DNA of 45,392 nucleotides, taken from positions 1 to 45,392 of the forward strand of contig JAIOYW010000025.1 of NCBI GenBank assembly GCA_021740915.1. The letters run 5' to 3'. Below, in pieces: positions 8,189-16,392 of this stretch. The notes beneath the pieces were generated by a model, which did not search any database, had not been told where the DNA came from, and was given only the letters and a program-made list of their open reading frames with translations. Position numbers and translations under genes: made by a program. How positions within the stretch are numbered: position 1 is the first letter of the stretch; each line of letters opens with the position of its first letter. This DNA comes from Ignavibacteriales bacterium. GTDB lineage: Bacteria > Bacteroidota > Ignavibacteria > Ignavibacteriales > Melioribacteraceae.

Positions 8189-9814
8189 ATGAGTATTTCT
8201 TTTAGCGATATCCCGGGCCATTCAAATCTTTATCTTGACTTTATGTACGAATTTAACAATGTAAGTAATTTTTACAGAAAAGATTTTCGTGCTTTCGAAG
8301 AATATGAAGCTACATTCGCCAGGGTTTTATCAACTCAGAGAGCCGACAGGAATGAACTAACCAGAATAATAAAGAATCAATATTCTGATTTTCAACCCTG
8401 CGAAAAGTCATTAAACAATATCGATCTCCTTGCACAAAAGGATACAATTGCAGTGGTAACCGGGCAGCAGCTTGGACTTTTCGGCGGTCCGTTATACACT
8501 TTTTACAAAATTGTAACAGCAATCAAACTTGCCGATGACCTTCAAAAGAAACACCCTGCTTATAATTTCGTGCCGGTTTTCTGGATGGAGGGAGATGATC
8601 ACGATTTTAAGGAAATAAGTTACGTTGAATTCCCGGATCAGTCCGGATCATTGTTATCAGTTAAGTATGGCGATGATGAAAAAGAGAATGAAAACAAAAT
8701 CAGTGTTTCAAAACTACTAATTGAAGAAGAAGCGATCTCCGAATTTTTTAACAAAATTGACCCGCTGCTGAGAGATAATGACTTCAAGTTTAAACTTGTT
8801 TCTGAACTTAAGGAAATCTATTCTTCAGGAAAATCTTTTGGAAAGGTGTTCAGCGAATTCATTTTCAAATTTTTCGATAAATACGGACTTGTGATTCTTA
8901 ATCCCTCAGACGGCGAAATAAAAAAACTGCTGATTCCCGTTTTTCGAAAAGAAATTGACAATTTCCGAACACATGCGGATACACTTGTTGAGACAAGCGC
9001 TGACCTCGAAGAGAGGTATCATACTCAGGTAAAGCTCAGACCAGTCAATCTGTTCTTCACTACTGCGGACGGAAGATTTGCTATTGAACCTGATGGAGAT
9101 TTCCGTCTTAGAGGTAAAAGGACAGTTTTTTCGAAAGATTCTCTAATCAATGAACTGAATGGGCACCCCGAAAAATTCAGCCCGAATGTAATACTCAGAC
9201 CAATCTGCCAGGATTTCCTGCTGCCGACTGGTTTTTATATCGGTGGTCCCGGAGAGATTGGTTACTTTGCACAGCTTATACCGCTTTACAAACAGTTTGG
9301 TATCGAACAGCCATATCTTTATCCCAGGATTTCAGCAACTCTGCTTGAAAGAAACATCAGCAATACTCTGCAGAAGTATAATCTGAATTTTCTTGATCTG
9401 CTGATTCCGGAAAAGGATCTTAACACTCTGGCGATGAAAGAGATAGCAACTATTCAGGTTGACGAATTATTTGCATCGGTGAGAAAAGAAATTGATCAGA
9501 GTTTTCAATCCCTTGGAAACGAACTTGTTAAAATTGACCCTAATTCGGCAGACCTGACAGAGAAGACAAAACAAAGAGCTGTTCAGGGGCTTGATATTCT
9601 TGAGGATAAGATAAGGAAAGCTCAGGAGAACCGGCATGAAATCTCAATACGGCAGGTAAACAGAGCAAAAAATGCAGTCTTTCCTGAAAGTATTCTGCAG
9701 GAAAGACGATTAAACCTTGTTTATTTCCTCTATAAATATGGGCCTGGATTTCCGGAGAGGCTTTTTGACATGCTCGAAATAAACAATTTTCAGCACCAGG
9801 TACTTGAAATTTAA
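8189..9814 (+). CDS. bshC: Bacillithiol biosynthesis cysteine-adding enzyme BshC
   Basis: A 541-residue protein of the usual BshC length. Diagnostic segments are 'AVVTGQQLGLFGGPLYTFYKIVTAIKLA' (near residues 88-115), 'VPVFWMEGDDHDFKEI' (near 128-145), 'RPICQDFLLPTGFYIGGPGEIGYFAQL' (near 335-365) and a coiled-coil-like region near 420-500. BshC is thought to add cysteine to GlcN-malate in the last step of bacillithiol synthesis, the main low-molecular-weight thiol in Firmicutes and many Bacteroidota. No bshA or bshB is in the window. The start has no clear Shine-Dalgarno and overlaps the stop of a four-codon ATG mini-frame at 8178-8192. The stop shares TTAA (9811-9814) with the convergent ABC gene. 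Confidence 0.92.
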   Translation: MSISFSDIPGHSNLYLDFMYEFNNVSNFYRKDFRAFEEYEATFARVLSTQRADRNELTRIIKNQYSDFQPCEKSLNNIDLLAQKDTIAVVTGQQLGLFGGPLYTFYKIVTAIKLADDLQKKHPAYNFVPVFWMEGDDHDFKEISYVEFPDQSGSLLSVKYGDDEKENENKISVSKLLIEEEAISEFFNKIDPLLRDNDFKFKLVSELKEIYSSGKSFGKVFSEFIFKFFDKYGLVILNPSDGEIKKLLIPVFRKEIDNFRTHADTLVETSADLEERYHTQVKLRPVNLFFTTADGRFAIEPDGDFRLRGKRTVFSKDSLINELNGHPEKFSPNVILRPICQDFLLPTGFYIGGPGEIGYFAQLIPLYKQFGIEQPYLYPRISATLLERNISNTLQKYNLNFLDLLIPEKDLNTLAMKEIATIQVDELFASVRKEIDQSFQSLGNELVKIDPNSADLTEKTKQRAVQGLDILEDKIRKAQENRHEISIRQVNRAKNAVFPESILQERRLNLVYFLYKYGPGFPERLFDMLEINNFQHQVLEI

Positions 9815-10917
9815 TTTATCGCAAGTCCGGTTTCTTTATCGAAGAAATGCAGTTTTCCTGAGTCAAAGTACAACGATACTTCTGATCCGGGTTCCGGTTT
9901 AGTTGCAGCTCCAATTCTTGCAGTCACCTGATTCTGATCAAGATTGAAATAGATAAATATTTCATTTCCCATCGGTTCTACCACATCGAGTATCGTTTTA
10001 ACGCTTTGGTAATCGGACGTCCCGCCTGAATTAGATGTGTGAATATTTTCCGGGCGGATGCCCAGTGTAATTTCCTTTCCGGTAAGGTGGGCTACTTTCG
10101 CCTTAAGCGTATTGTTTAAGTTGAGATTTAATTCGCCTCCCAGACTTTTGAAAAGAATCGACCCGTTCTCCGATAACAAAGTGCCATCCACAAAGTTCAT
10201 TGACGGACTACCGATAAAACCGGCAACAAATTTATTAACAGGATTATTATAAAGATTGAGCGGAGTATCAACCTGGTGAACAACGCCGTCCTTCATTATA
10301 ACGATCCGGTCGCCCATTGTCATTGCTTCAGTCTGGTCATGCGTTACATAAATCATAGTAGCTGAAAGATTCCGGTGAAGGCGTGATATCTCTGTCCTCA
10401 TCTGAACCCGGAGTTTTGCATCGAGGTTGCTTAGTGGTTCGTCAAAAAGGAACACTTTGGGTTTTCTGACAATAGCTCTGCCCACGGCTACTCTCTGCCG
10501 CTGGCCTCCGGATAAAGCTTTGGGTTTTCTGTCTAAGTATTCTTCAATACCGAGAATTTTTGCGGCATTAAGCACACGTTCTTTAATTTCCTGCTTGCTG
10601 AATTTTCGAAGTTTGAGTCCGAATGCCATATTATCATAAACCGTCATGTGGGGATACAGAGCATAATTCTGGAATACCATGGCGATATCCCGATCTTTCG
10701 GCGAAACGTCATTTACTAATTTCCCATCAATAAATAATTCCCCTTCAGATATCTCTTCCAGCCCGGCAATCATTCTGAGAGTTGTCGATTTTCCACAACC
10801 TGAAGGTCCCACAAGAACAACAAATTCTTTCTCCCTGATTTCAATATTTACTTCTTTAACGGCTTTATTCCCGCCTTCGTAAATCTTTGAAACATTAATA
10901 AGTTTGACTTCCGCCAT
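9811..10917 (-). CDS. ugpC: CUT1-type ABC transporter ATPase (UgpC/MsmK/MalK family)
   Basis: A 368-residue ATP-binding subunit with all motifs intact: Walker A GPSGCGKST (37-45), Q-loop 'VFQNYALYPHMT' (81-92), signature LSGGQ (135-139), Walker B VFLFDE (155-160) and H-loop 'VTHDQTEAM' (near 190). The C-terminal third is a TOBE/regulatory domain ('LGIRPENI') typical of MalK-like proteins, which power uptake of sugars or glycerol-3-phosphate. No permease or binding-protein gene lies nearby, so it is probably shared by one or more remote transporters, as MsmK is (inference). It reads away from trmH, 96 bp upstream, and converges on bshC with stop codons overlapping by 4 bp. The ugpC symbol denotes the family, not a proven substrate. 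Confidence 0.88.
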   Translation of the reverse strand: MAEVKLINVSKIYEGGNKAVKEVNIEIREKEFVVLVGPSGCGKSTTLRMIAGLEEISEGELFIDGKLVNDVSPKDRDIAMVFQNYALYPHMTVYDNMAFGLKLRKFSKQEIKERVLNAAKILGIEEYLDRKPKALSGGQRQRVAVGRAIVRKPKVFLFDEPLSNLDAKLRVQMRTEISRLHRNLSATMIYVTHDQTEAMTMGDRIVIMKDGVVHQVDTPLNLYNNPVNKFVAGFIGSPSMNFVDGTLLSENGSILFKSLGGELNLNLNNTLKAKVAHLTGKEITLGIRPENIHTSNSGGTSDYQSVKTILDVVEPMGNEIFIYFNLDQNQVTARIGAATKPEPGSEVSLYFDSGKLHFFDKETGLAIN

Positions 10918-10950
10918 AAAAATTCCCTGGATATTTTTCCGTTTATCTGT

Positions 10951-10969
10951 GTTTTTATAAGATAAAAAC
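10951..10969. promoter_or_regulatory. AT-rich 8-bp palindrome upstream of the ABC ATPase
   Basis: GTTTTTAT and ATAAAAAC are perfectly complementary around AAG, in the 96-bp gap between trmH and the ABC ATPase gene. It could be an operator or a weak terminator for the trmH transcript. Nothing in the sequence decides between these. Confidence 0.3.
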
Positions 10970-11013
10970 TGAATTACAAATTAAGATTTCGATTTATCCT
11001 AAAAAACTTCAAA

Positions 11014-11604
11014 TTACTTTTTTGACCATTTTTCTATCATTTCATCAATTTCAGCATCCGACATCTCGGATTTTCCATACATGCCCTTCGCGACTCTCTG
11101 TCTTAGGCTCTCATACAGTGTGACAGCAGTTGCAACTGAAACATTAAGACTTTGGATCATTCCCTGCATCGGGATATAAAAAACTCTGTCAGCTAATGCG
11201 GCGGCTTCGGGACTTGCTCCGCGGTGTTCATTACCAACCACAATGGCAACTTTTTCGGTAAGATCAAGGTCGTAAAGACTGACTGCATCCGGCGCAAGGA
11301 GACTTGTATATATCTTGAAACCCTGCTGCCGTAATTCCGAATAACAGTCCTCAATTTTAAGGTACCTTTTTCTCTCCACCCATTTATTTGCAGATGCTGA
11401 GGAGACTTCCCCGACAGAAGGATACTTTTCGAGATTATAGACAAGCGATACTGCTTTTACTCCGGACGCATCGCAGGTTCTGAAAATTGCGCCAACATTG
11501 TGCTGATCGTGAATATTCTCCAGCACCAGATGTAGTGAGGGCTGACGCCTTAAAACAGCAGCTTTAATTTTGGCAAGGCGGGCAGGTGTTTTGAATTCTT
11601 TCAA
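11014..11604 (-). CDS. trmH: tRNA (guanosine-2'-O-)-methyltransferase TrmH (SpoU family)
   Basis: A 196-residue SPOUT methyltransferase with the three classical motifs: 'ENIHDQHNVGAIFRTCDASG' (motif 1, near 28-47), 'IVVGNEHRGAS' (motif 2, near 121-131) and 'IPMQGMIQSLNVSVATAVTLYE' (motif 3, near 143-165). Motifs 2 and 3 form the knotted AdoMet site. The short C-terminal helix (EIDEMIEKW) and overall length match TrmH, which 2'-O-methylates G18 of tRNAs, better than RlmB or TsnR. Its ATG overlaps the stop of the HicB-like gene by 4 bp (11601-11604), so translation is probably coupled. It is the last clear member of the folD-deoC operon. Confidence 0.88.
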   Translation of the reverse strand: MKEFKTPARLAKIKAAVLRRQPSLHLVLENIHDQHNVGAIFRTCDASGVKAVSLVYNLEKYPSVGEVSSASANKWVERKRYLKIEDCYSELRQQGFKIYTSLLAPDAVSLYDLDLTEKVAIVVGNEHRGASPEAAALADRVFYIPMQGMIQSLNVSVATAVTLYESLRQRVAKGMYGKSEMSDAEIDEMIEKWSKK

Positions 11605-11825
11605 TTTTTATCAAAAATTAACTTGTAGATTATTGAATTCCCCGACCTTCGGGCACGATCAACGATAATTTTGTCAACTTCAACACTGAGAAAAAAAGAA
11701 ACAAGATCGAGTGTTTTTGACATCACTTCATCTTCTGTGTGAGCCCAGCTTTCACATCCTTTCAGACTGGGCACATTCGAGGTATAACCATCACCGGTGC
11801 TTTTAATTACAAGATCAATAACCAA
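11601..11825 (-). CDS. HicB-like protein without a HicA partner
   Basis: A 74-residue protein whose first half fits the HicB antitoxin-type beta domain: a 'DGYTSNVPSLKGCESWAHTE' core, corresponding to the usual 'dGyy-vPdlpGC-t-gdT-eEA' pattern, followed by a helix. I place the start at TTG 11823-11825. It lies 14 nt after the deoC stop and has AAAGGA six nt upstream. An ATG-led version from 11924 would overlap deoC by 86 bp and adds residues unlike HicB. The C-terminal half ('VDKIIVDRARRSGNSIIY') is not a recognisable DNA-binding domain. No HicA toxin is adjacent, so it is probably an orphan of the HicB-like fold rather than an active toxin-antitoxin pair. Confidence 0.65.
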   Translation of the reverse strand: MVIDLVIKSTGDGYTSNVPSLKGCESWAHTEDEVMSKTLDLVSFFLSVEVDKIIVDRARRSGNSIIYKLIFDKN

Positions 11826-11838
11826 GAGATATCCTTTG

Positions 11839-12711
11839 TCAGTATGAGCCTGTCCCGGCAGAATTCTGGCCGAGAACAATTTTAACGCTGGCAGATGCTC
11901 CAATTCTATCTGCTCCGCTTTCAACCATCAGTTCAGCATCCTGCCGTGTGCGGATGCCTCCCGAAGCCTTTACTCCGAGGGTTGAACCTACTACATATCT
12001 CATTAATGCAATATCGGAGGCTGTTGCACCGCCCTTACTGAATCCGGTGGAAGTTTTAACAAAATCCGCTTTGGCATTCTTACAGATGAGACAGGCTTTT
12101 ACCTTTTCTTCGTCAGTCAATAGCGATGTTTCAAGAATTACCTTACAGATAGCACGATATTTTTTTGTTGCAAGGGCAACTTGGTTAATATCGTTGAACA
12201 CATAATCATAATCGCCGGATTTCAGTCTGCCGATATTAATCACCATATCAAGCTCTGTGGCGCCTTCATTTAACGCTTTTTCGGCTTCAAATCTTTTTGT
12301 TTCGGTTGAATTTGCCCCGAGAGGAAATCCAATTACAGTACAGACTTTTACCGGAGTCCCCTTAAGCAATTTACTGCAAAGCGGCACAAAATTGGGATTA
12401 ACGCAGACAGAGGCGAAAGAATATTGTTTTGCCTCACTGCAGAGGCTCTCAATTTCCCCGACTGTAGCTTCAGGCTTCAGCAAAGTATGGTCAATCATCC
12501 TGGCTAATGCCTGATTCTCAATCTGACTCCCGACACCTAAGCCCGCGGATATCCTTTCGGCGCCATTCTGAATAATATTTTTTACGGCTTCGGGCTGATC
12601 AACAACATTTCTTTCCCAGCCGGTACAAGTTTGGCCCTTGCAGTAATAATCCTGCAGGGCTTTTTCAATAAAAACCTGCGTTACGACTTTGTCTAAAACA
12701 GAGCCTGTCAT
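11839..12711 (-). CDS. deoC: Deoxyribose-phosphate aldolase with ~65-residue N-terminal extension
   Basis: A class I aldolase that cleaves 2-deoxyribose-5-phosphate to glyceraldehyde-3-phosphate and acetaldehyde. The catalytic domain begins near residue 70 ('[14 protein letters not shown]'). The Schiff-base lysine is K219 (VKTSTGF) and the second active-site lysine K248 (VKASGGIRT); D155 sits in 'ELDMVINI'. At 290 residues it is well above the usual ~220-250. The extra N-terminus has an amphipathic-looking helix (residues 4-22) followed by '[14 protein letters not shown]', with cysteines at 24 and 29, and '[11 protein letters not shown]'. Such extensions fit DERA enzymes of microcompartment loci, and two BMC-H genes lie at 24.8-25.6 kb. 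Encapsulation is an inference. Start and stop are tightly packed: 4-bp overlap with folD and 14 nt to the HicB-like gene. Confidence 0.9.
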   Translation of the reverse strand: MTGSVLDKVVTQVFIEKALQDYYCKGQTCTGWERNVVDQPEAVKNIIQNGAERISAGLGVGSQIENQALARMIDHTLLKPEATVGEIESLCSEAKQYSFASVCVNPNFVPLCSKLLKGTPVKVCTVIGFPLGANSTETKRFEAEKALNEGATELDMVINIGRLKSGDYDYVFNDINQVALATKKYRAICKVILETSLLTDEEKVKACLICKNAKADFVKTSTGFSKGGATASDIALMRYVVGSTLGVKASGGIRTRQDAELMVESGADRIGASASVKIVLGQNSAGTGSY

Positions 12712-13592
12712 TTTTTCTCTTCAATTTTAATGTAAGCGGATAATGTGTTCTGCATCAGCATTGCAATTGTCATCGCGCCGACTCCTCCCGGAACCGGGGT
12801 GATGTATGAACATTTCGGGGCAACGTTTTCAAAATCGACATCCCCGACAATTCTATAACCTTTTGCAGCGGAATGATCTTCTACTCTATTAATTCCGACA
12901 TCAATAACAACAGCGCCATCTTTTACCATGTCGGCTGTAACATAATTTGCTCTTCCTATTGCCGCGATAAGAATATCGGCTGAGAGTGTAAATTTCTTAA
13001 GATCAGGGGCTGCCGAGTGACAAACGGTAACAACTGCATTTGCGCCTTCTTTTTTCTGCAGCAGAAGATTTGCGACCGGTTTCCCGACAATATTACTTCT
13101 TCCAACAACAACAACATGCTTCCCTTTTGTTTCAATATTGTACCTTTTAAGGAGTTCAAGTATCCCAAATGGTGTGCAAGGTAAAAAGGCTTCTTTCCCA
13201 ATAACAAGATTTCCAACACTGACCGGATGAAATCCATCAACATCCTTTGCAGGATTAATAGCTTCAATAACTTTGTCCTCATCAATATGGGCAGGAAGAG
13301 GAAGCTGGACTAATATCCCATGATATTCAGCAGCATCATTGTAATATCGGACAAGCTTGAGTAATTCGTCTTCACTTATTCCGGCATCAAGTTTTTCAGT
13401 TTTTGAAATCATCCCGAGTTCAGCACAGGTTTTATTCTTTTTATTTACATAAACCTGTGAAGCAGGGTTATCACCCACCAAAATTGTCACCAATCCGGGG
13501 GATTTCTTTCCCTCTTCCCTGATCCGGGCAACTTTTTGAGCGATTTCGTTTTTAATTTCAGCGGCGGTTTTATTACCATCCAATAAAATCAT
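12708..13592 (-). CDS. folD: Bifunctional methylenetetrahydrofolate dehydrogenase/cyclohydrolase FolD
   Basis: A 294-residue enzyme of one-carbon metabolism that interconverts 5,10-methylene-THF, methenyl-THF and 10-formyl-THF with NADP+. Hallmarks are '[14 protein letters not shown]' carrying the catalytic lysine (near 49-62), '[10 protein letters not shown]' (near 97-106), '[13 protein letters not shown]' (near 117-129), the nucleotide-binding '[17 protein letters not shown]' (near 162-178) and the C-terminal signature '[15 protein letters not shown]' (near 264-278). Length is standard. Its stop overlaps the deoC start by 4 bp, so the two are translationally coupled. The upstream gap to the ymdB-like gene holds a possible small gene. 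Confidence 0.95.
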   Translation of the reverse strand: MILLDGNKTAAEIKNEIAQKVARIREEGKKSPGLVTILVGDNPASQVYVNKKNKTCAELGMISKTEKLDAGISEDELLKLVRYYNDAAEYHGILVQLPLPAHIDEDKVIEAINPAKDVDGFHPVSVGNLVIGKEAFLPCTPFGILELLKRYNIETKGKHVVVVGRSNIVGKPVANLLLQKKEGANAVVTVCHSAAPDLKKFTLSADILIAAIGRANYVTADMVKDGAVVIDVGINRVEDHSAAKGYRIVGDVDFENVAPKCSYITPVPGGVGAMTIAMLMQNTLSAYIKIEEKK

Positions 13593-13631
13593 TTTATCAT
13601 TCCTAATTTCATCATTGCATTATTTTTCAAA

Positions 13632-13763
13632 TTATTTCCCGTTCACAGAGCCAATCTCAAAATCCGGCATCTTAGTAAAAAGAAAACCGACGGATTTTCT
13701 TCCGAAAAAATCTAATCTGTCCTCAGCAATTTCAAGATTAATTGAATTTATTTCAATAGTCAC
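13632..13763 (-). CDS. Possible 43-residue small protein between ymdB and folD
   Basis: A GTG-initiated frame (codon 13761-13763) runs to TAA at 13632-13634 in the same direction as its neighbours. AAGGA lies about 10 nt upstream, and an in-frame stop just before the GTG fixes the start. The peptide (begins TIEINSINLEIAEDR, ends FEIGSVNGK) has ordinary composition: a beta-like first half, then 'DFFGRKSVGFLF'. I recognise no family. It fills most of the 227-bp gap between two operon genes whose other spacings are short, which argues for coding. An antisense frame at 13615-13803 is less plausible because it opposes the operon. Confidence 0.4.
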   Translation of the reverse strand: MTIEINSINLEIAEDRLDFFGRKSVGFLFTKMPDFEIGSVNGK

Positions 13764-13819
13764 AGCTAATCAATTCCTTGTAAAAAGTTTTTCAATCGAA
13801 TAAAAACTTCCAATGAATG

Positions 13820-14623
13820 TCAAACACTCCTGGTTTTTTCGAATTCGGGTACCATAACCCTTTCAATCGAATTCATTAAACCGGTTTCAGTATCGATTTT
13901 TAAAAACACACCGCTCAGATGAATATTGTCAGTTGCCGTTTGATATTTCTGCGGTGTCTGATACAAAAACCTGTTGATGGCAGCATCTATTTTCATTCCG
14001 ATAATTGAATCGTAGGGTCCTGTCATACCGCTATCGGTAATGTAACCGGTGCCTTTTGGTAAAATTCTCTCGTCAGCCGTCTGAACATGAGTGTGAGTGC
14101 CAATCAGAGCGCTGATCCTTCCATCCAGAAAAAAGCCCATAGCTTGTTTTTCGGCTGTGGCTTCTGCATGAAAATCAACAATTATTACTTTTGTCTCACT
14201 CCTGAGTTTTGCGATAGCTGCTTCTGCCGCTCTGAACGGACAGTCGATAGGAGCCATAAAAGCCCTGCCCTGGAGGTTAATAACGCCCACTTTGCCCTTA
14301 GGCGTTTCTGCAATGTAAATTCCATTTCCATATGTCCCCTTGGGATAATTCAAAGGACGGAGTACCCTGGCTTCATTTTTCAGATAATCCTGCGACTGGT
14401 GCTTGTCCCAGGTATGATTGCCTCCGGTAATAACTCCGACATTCAGGGAGAAAAGCTGTTTACCTTCCTTTTCAGTACATCCTTTTCCATCCGAAGAATT
14501 TTCTCCATTTGCAATAATCAGATCGGCTTTATATTTTTTCTCGAGAGCGGGCAACCACATCCCGACAATGTCCATCCCTGGCTGACCAACGATGTCTCCG
14601 ATAAATAAGATATTAATAATCAT
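13820..14623 (-). CDS. ymdB: YmdB-family metallophosphoesterase (TIGR00282-type)
   Basis: A 267-residue dinuclear-metal phosphoesterase. Metal-ligand motifs appear in order: 'FIGDIVGQPG' (near 7-16), 'IANGENSSDGKG' (near 37-48), 'ITGGNHTWDKH' (near 65-75), 'VDFHAEATAEKQ' (near 148-159) and 'GTHTHVQTADERIL' (near 174-187). Bacillus YmdB hydrolyses 2',3'-cyclic nucleotides and influences biofilm and motility genes; that role here is only inferred. The length matches the family. It starts 17 bp after the DUF1460 stop and leads into the possible small gene and folD. Confidence 0.88.
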   Translation of the reverse strand: MIINILFIGDIVGQPGMDIVGMWLPALEKKYKADLIIANGENSSDGKGCTEKEGKQLFSLNVGVITGGNHTWDKHQSQDYLKNEARVLRPLNYPKGTYGNGIYIAETPKGKVGVINLQGRAFMAPIDCPFRAAEAAIAKLRSETKVIIVDFHAEATAEKQAMGFFLDGRISALIGTHTHVQTADERILPKGTGYITDSGMTGPYDSIIGMKIDAAINRFLYQTPQKYQTATDNIHLSGVFLKIDTETGLMNSIERVMVPEFEKTRSV

Positions 14624-14640
14624 TCAGTCCTTCATTTCTT

Positions 14641-15636
14641 TCATTTTCCGTATATCTGAAGTTTCGGCGCTCTTGGTCCGTCAATTTTTTTCAGACTCTC
14701 AACCGGATTCTCATTCAACCGCAGAAACTTGAAGCCCATAAATTTGGGACTAACCTTTTTGCTCTGATCTTCCATATAAGAAAGAATTGTTTGCTTTTTC
14801 ACCATAGGCGGTGTCGAGTGTAAAAAATTAACGGTGCCATCCGGATCGACAATAACAAGCCCTACATGGCCAACCCACACGTTTTTTTCATCGGTGCCTC
14901 TCACCACATTCACAAAATCACCTGTCTTCAATTTACTGAGCACTTCCGGCACAACCGCAGCCGGTATATAATTCCAGTTTAATTCCTGAACAGCGACATC
15001 GCTCATAATGCCAGATTTAGCAAAAAATTTCTTCCGGTCGATTTCTGTTGTAAGGTTTATTTTTTTTTCGCCGGCAAGCTCACTCGTCAAATCATTAAGA
15101 AACCACGAATTGTTGACAATCCAGTCTGCTTCCGTATAATGATTTCGAGTGGTATAGCCAATTTCGCCATCTTTATAACGAATTCTCTGAAGCATACCAA
15201 AAAACATTTTCCAATCTTTTGAGAATGCCATAGCATAGACATGTTCACTGAAGACTACACAATCACTTTTTCCGAGTGAAAAAAGCGGCTGAGTATCGAA
15301 TATTTCAAATGGAAATTCCCCGAGCAGGTAAATTTCATAAGGTTGATCGAGGAAACGGTGCGCGAGGTAGCTAATCCTATCCCTTAAATCGGGAATGTAC
15401 GCGTGTATGAATTTCAGGTACTGATCAAGTTCTAACGGTGTAATTTCGTAAATTGGATTTGATTCAATTTCCTGAATGAGTTCCGCATCGACACCTGATG
15501 CAGAAATGGCATTTTGCCATTCGGGTGCTGAAGATAACCGGGTCAGCCTGTCAATCGAAGGTGAACAGGCAGAGGCCAATATTATCATGAGAGAGAGAAA
15601 AAGTATTTTTACGAGTGACTTTTTGAGGTGATTCAT
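14641..15636 (-). CDS. DUF1460 lipoprotein, NlpC/P60-like amidase
   Basis: A predicted lipoprotein of 331 residues (signal MNHLKKSLVKILFLSLMII, lipobox ASAC-S near residue 24). The body matches the DUF1460 family, cysteine-peptidase-fold proteins proposed to act on peptidoglycan. The likely catalytic cysteine is in 'LGKSDCVVFSEHVYAM' and the histidine in 'VWVGHVGLVI', followed by 'NFLHSTPPMVKK'. I moved the start to the ATG at 15634-15636: the 13 codons upstream would precede the basic n-region of the signal peptide. It heads the leftward operon and diverges from the RsbRD-like gene. Confidence 0.82.
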   Translation of the reverse strand: MNHLKKSLVKILFLSLMIILASACSPSIDRLTRLSSAPEWQNAISASGVDAELIQEIESNPIYEITPLELDQYLKFIHAYIPDLRDRISYLAHRFLDQPYEIYLLGEFPFEIFDTQPLFSLGKSDCVVFSEHVYAMAFSKDWKMFFGMLQRIRYKDGEIGYTTRNHYTEADWIVNNSWFLNDLTSELAGEKKINLTTEIDRKKFFAKSGIMSDVAVQELNWNYIPAAVVPEVLSKLKTGDFVNVVRGTDEKNVWVGHVGLVIVDPDGTVNFLHSTPPMVKKQTILSYMEDQSKKVSPKFMGFKFLRLNENPVESLKKIDGPRAPKLQIYGK

Positions 15637-15672
15637 TATTAAATAGCCATAATTCAGAATGTTTAACAGAAG

Positions 15673-15680
15673 CAAATATA
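15673..15680 (-). promoter_or_regulatory. Candidate -7 box for the DUF1460-ymdB-folD operon
   Basis: Read on the minus strand this is TATATTTG, an exact match to TAnnTTTG, 37 bp upstream of the DUF1460 start. No properly spaced upstream TTG is visible. The opposite strand has TTGACA at 15689-15694, which could serve the divergent RsbRD-like gene. Confidence 0.35.
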
Positions 15681-15742
15681 AAAATCATTTGACAAATAAC
15701 CTGAATAAGATTATTTTCTGCAAGTATCATTAGGGAGATTAT

Positions 15743-16291
15743 ATGGTTAATCATAAGCTAACAGGCATTATCAAGGAAAATCTTGATGCAATGACGGCAA
15801 ACTGGGCCGAGGAGGTCACAAAAAGCGAAGTTATGTCCACTTATCATAAATTCGACGAAGCCTCAATCAGGGAACGCGGGAAAGCGGTTTTCGTTAATCT
15901 GGCTAAATGGCTTGAAGGCGGAGCTAAAATTCATGAGGTTGAGGAGTACTTCGAAAAGGTTGGTTTTACAAGACTCGAAGAGGGATTTCCTCTCTCGGAA
16001 GTTCATTATGCAATATACCTGAGCAAAAAGATATTCTGGAATTATGTGGATTGGCGCGATGCAGTGACAGGCACTTTCACAACGAGTTCAGCCACCCAGG
16101 TAATGGCAGTATTCAACAACTACTTCGACCTTAGCAGTTTTCACGTTACAAACGGTTATTTTAAGGGTTTGATCAGCAAACTTGATTCATATCAAAAATT
16201 AACAAAAAATGACCTTATGAGGTTATTCCTGAAAGGAAATGTTGTCGCCGGAAGTGATGAGGACGATGACTTTGTCTGGAGACCTGTTTGA
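15743..16291 (+). CDS. RsbRD-type N-terminal-domain protein (all-helical sensor-like)
   Basis: A 182-residue soluble, mostly helical protein. The first 140 residues resemble the N-terminal domain of RsbR/RsbRD stressosome proteins: 'IIKENLDAMTANWAEEV' followed by helices with 'FVNLAKWLEGG', 'LEEGFPLSEVHYAIYLSKKIFW', and a terminal region around 'LDSYQKL'. The STAS domain that normally follows in RsbR is missing. The protein ends with an acidic tail (GSDEDDDFVW). A clear Shine-Dalgarno (AGGGAGA) sits about 6 nt before the ATG. It is monocistronic or leads meaB, whose start is 102 bp downstream. A sensory or partner-binding role is inferred from the fold only. Confidence 0.65.
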   Translation: MVNHKLTGIIKENLDAMTANWAEEVTKSEVMSTYHKFDEASIRERGKAVFVNLAKWLEGGAKIHEVEEYFEKVGFTRLEEGFPLSEVHYAIYLSKKIFWNYVDWRDAVTGTFTTSSATQVMAVFNNYFDLSSFHVTNGYFKGLISKLDSYQKLTKNDLMRLFLKGNVVAGSDEDDDFVWRPV

Positions 16292-16392
16292 GTAGATACA
16301 ATCTCCCGCTGGAATTATCTGGCGCAAGAATATTTGCCTGAGAACAGGATTCTGATCTTTTTTGTTAATTTGCCGAATCAAAATAATTAAGA

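Noticed and set aside
8178-8192. Four-codon leader peptide (ATG to TGA) overlapping the bshC start
   Set aside because: Too short to separate from chance, with no attenuator structure around it.
11601-11924. HicB-like protein starting at the ATG 11924
   Set aside because: It would overlap deoC by 86 bp; a TTG at 11825 with AAAGGA right after the deoC stop is a better start.
13615-13803. Rightward 62-residue frame between ymdB and folD
   Set aside because: It opposes the surrounding operon and lies antisense to the better small-gene candidate at 13632-13763, with no ribosome-binding site.
14087-14608. 173-residue rightward frame opposite ymdB
   Set aside because: Complete antisense overlap with a gene carrying all metallophosphoesterase motifs.
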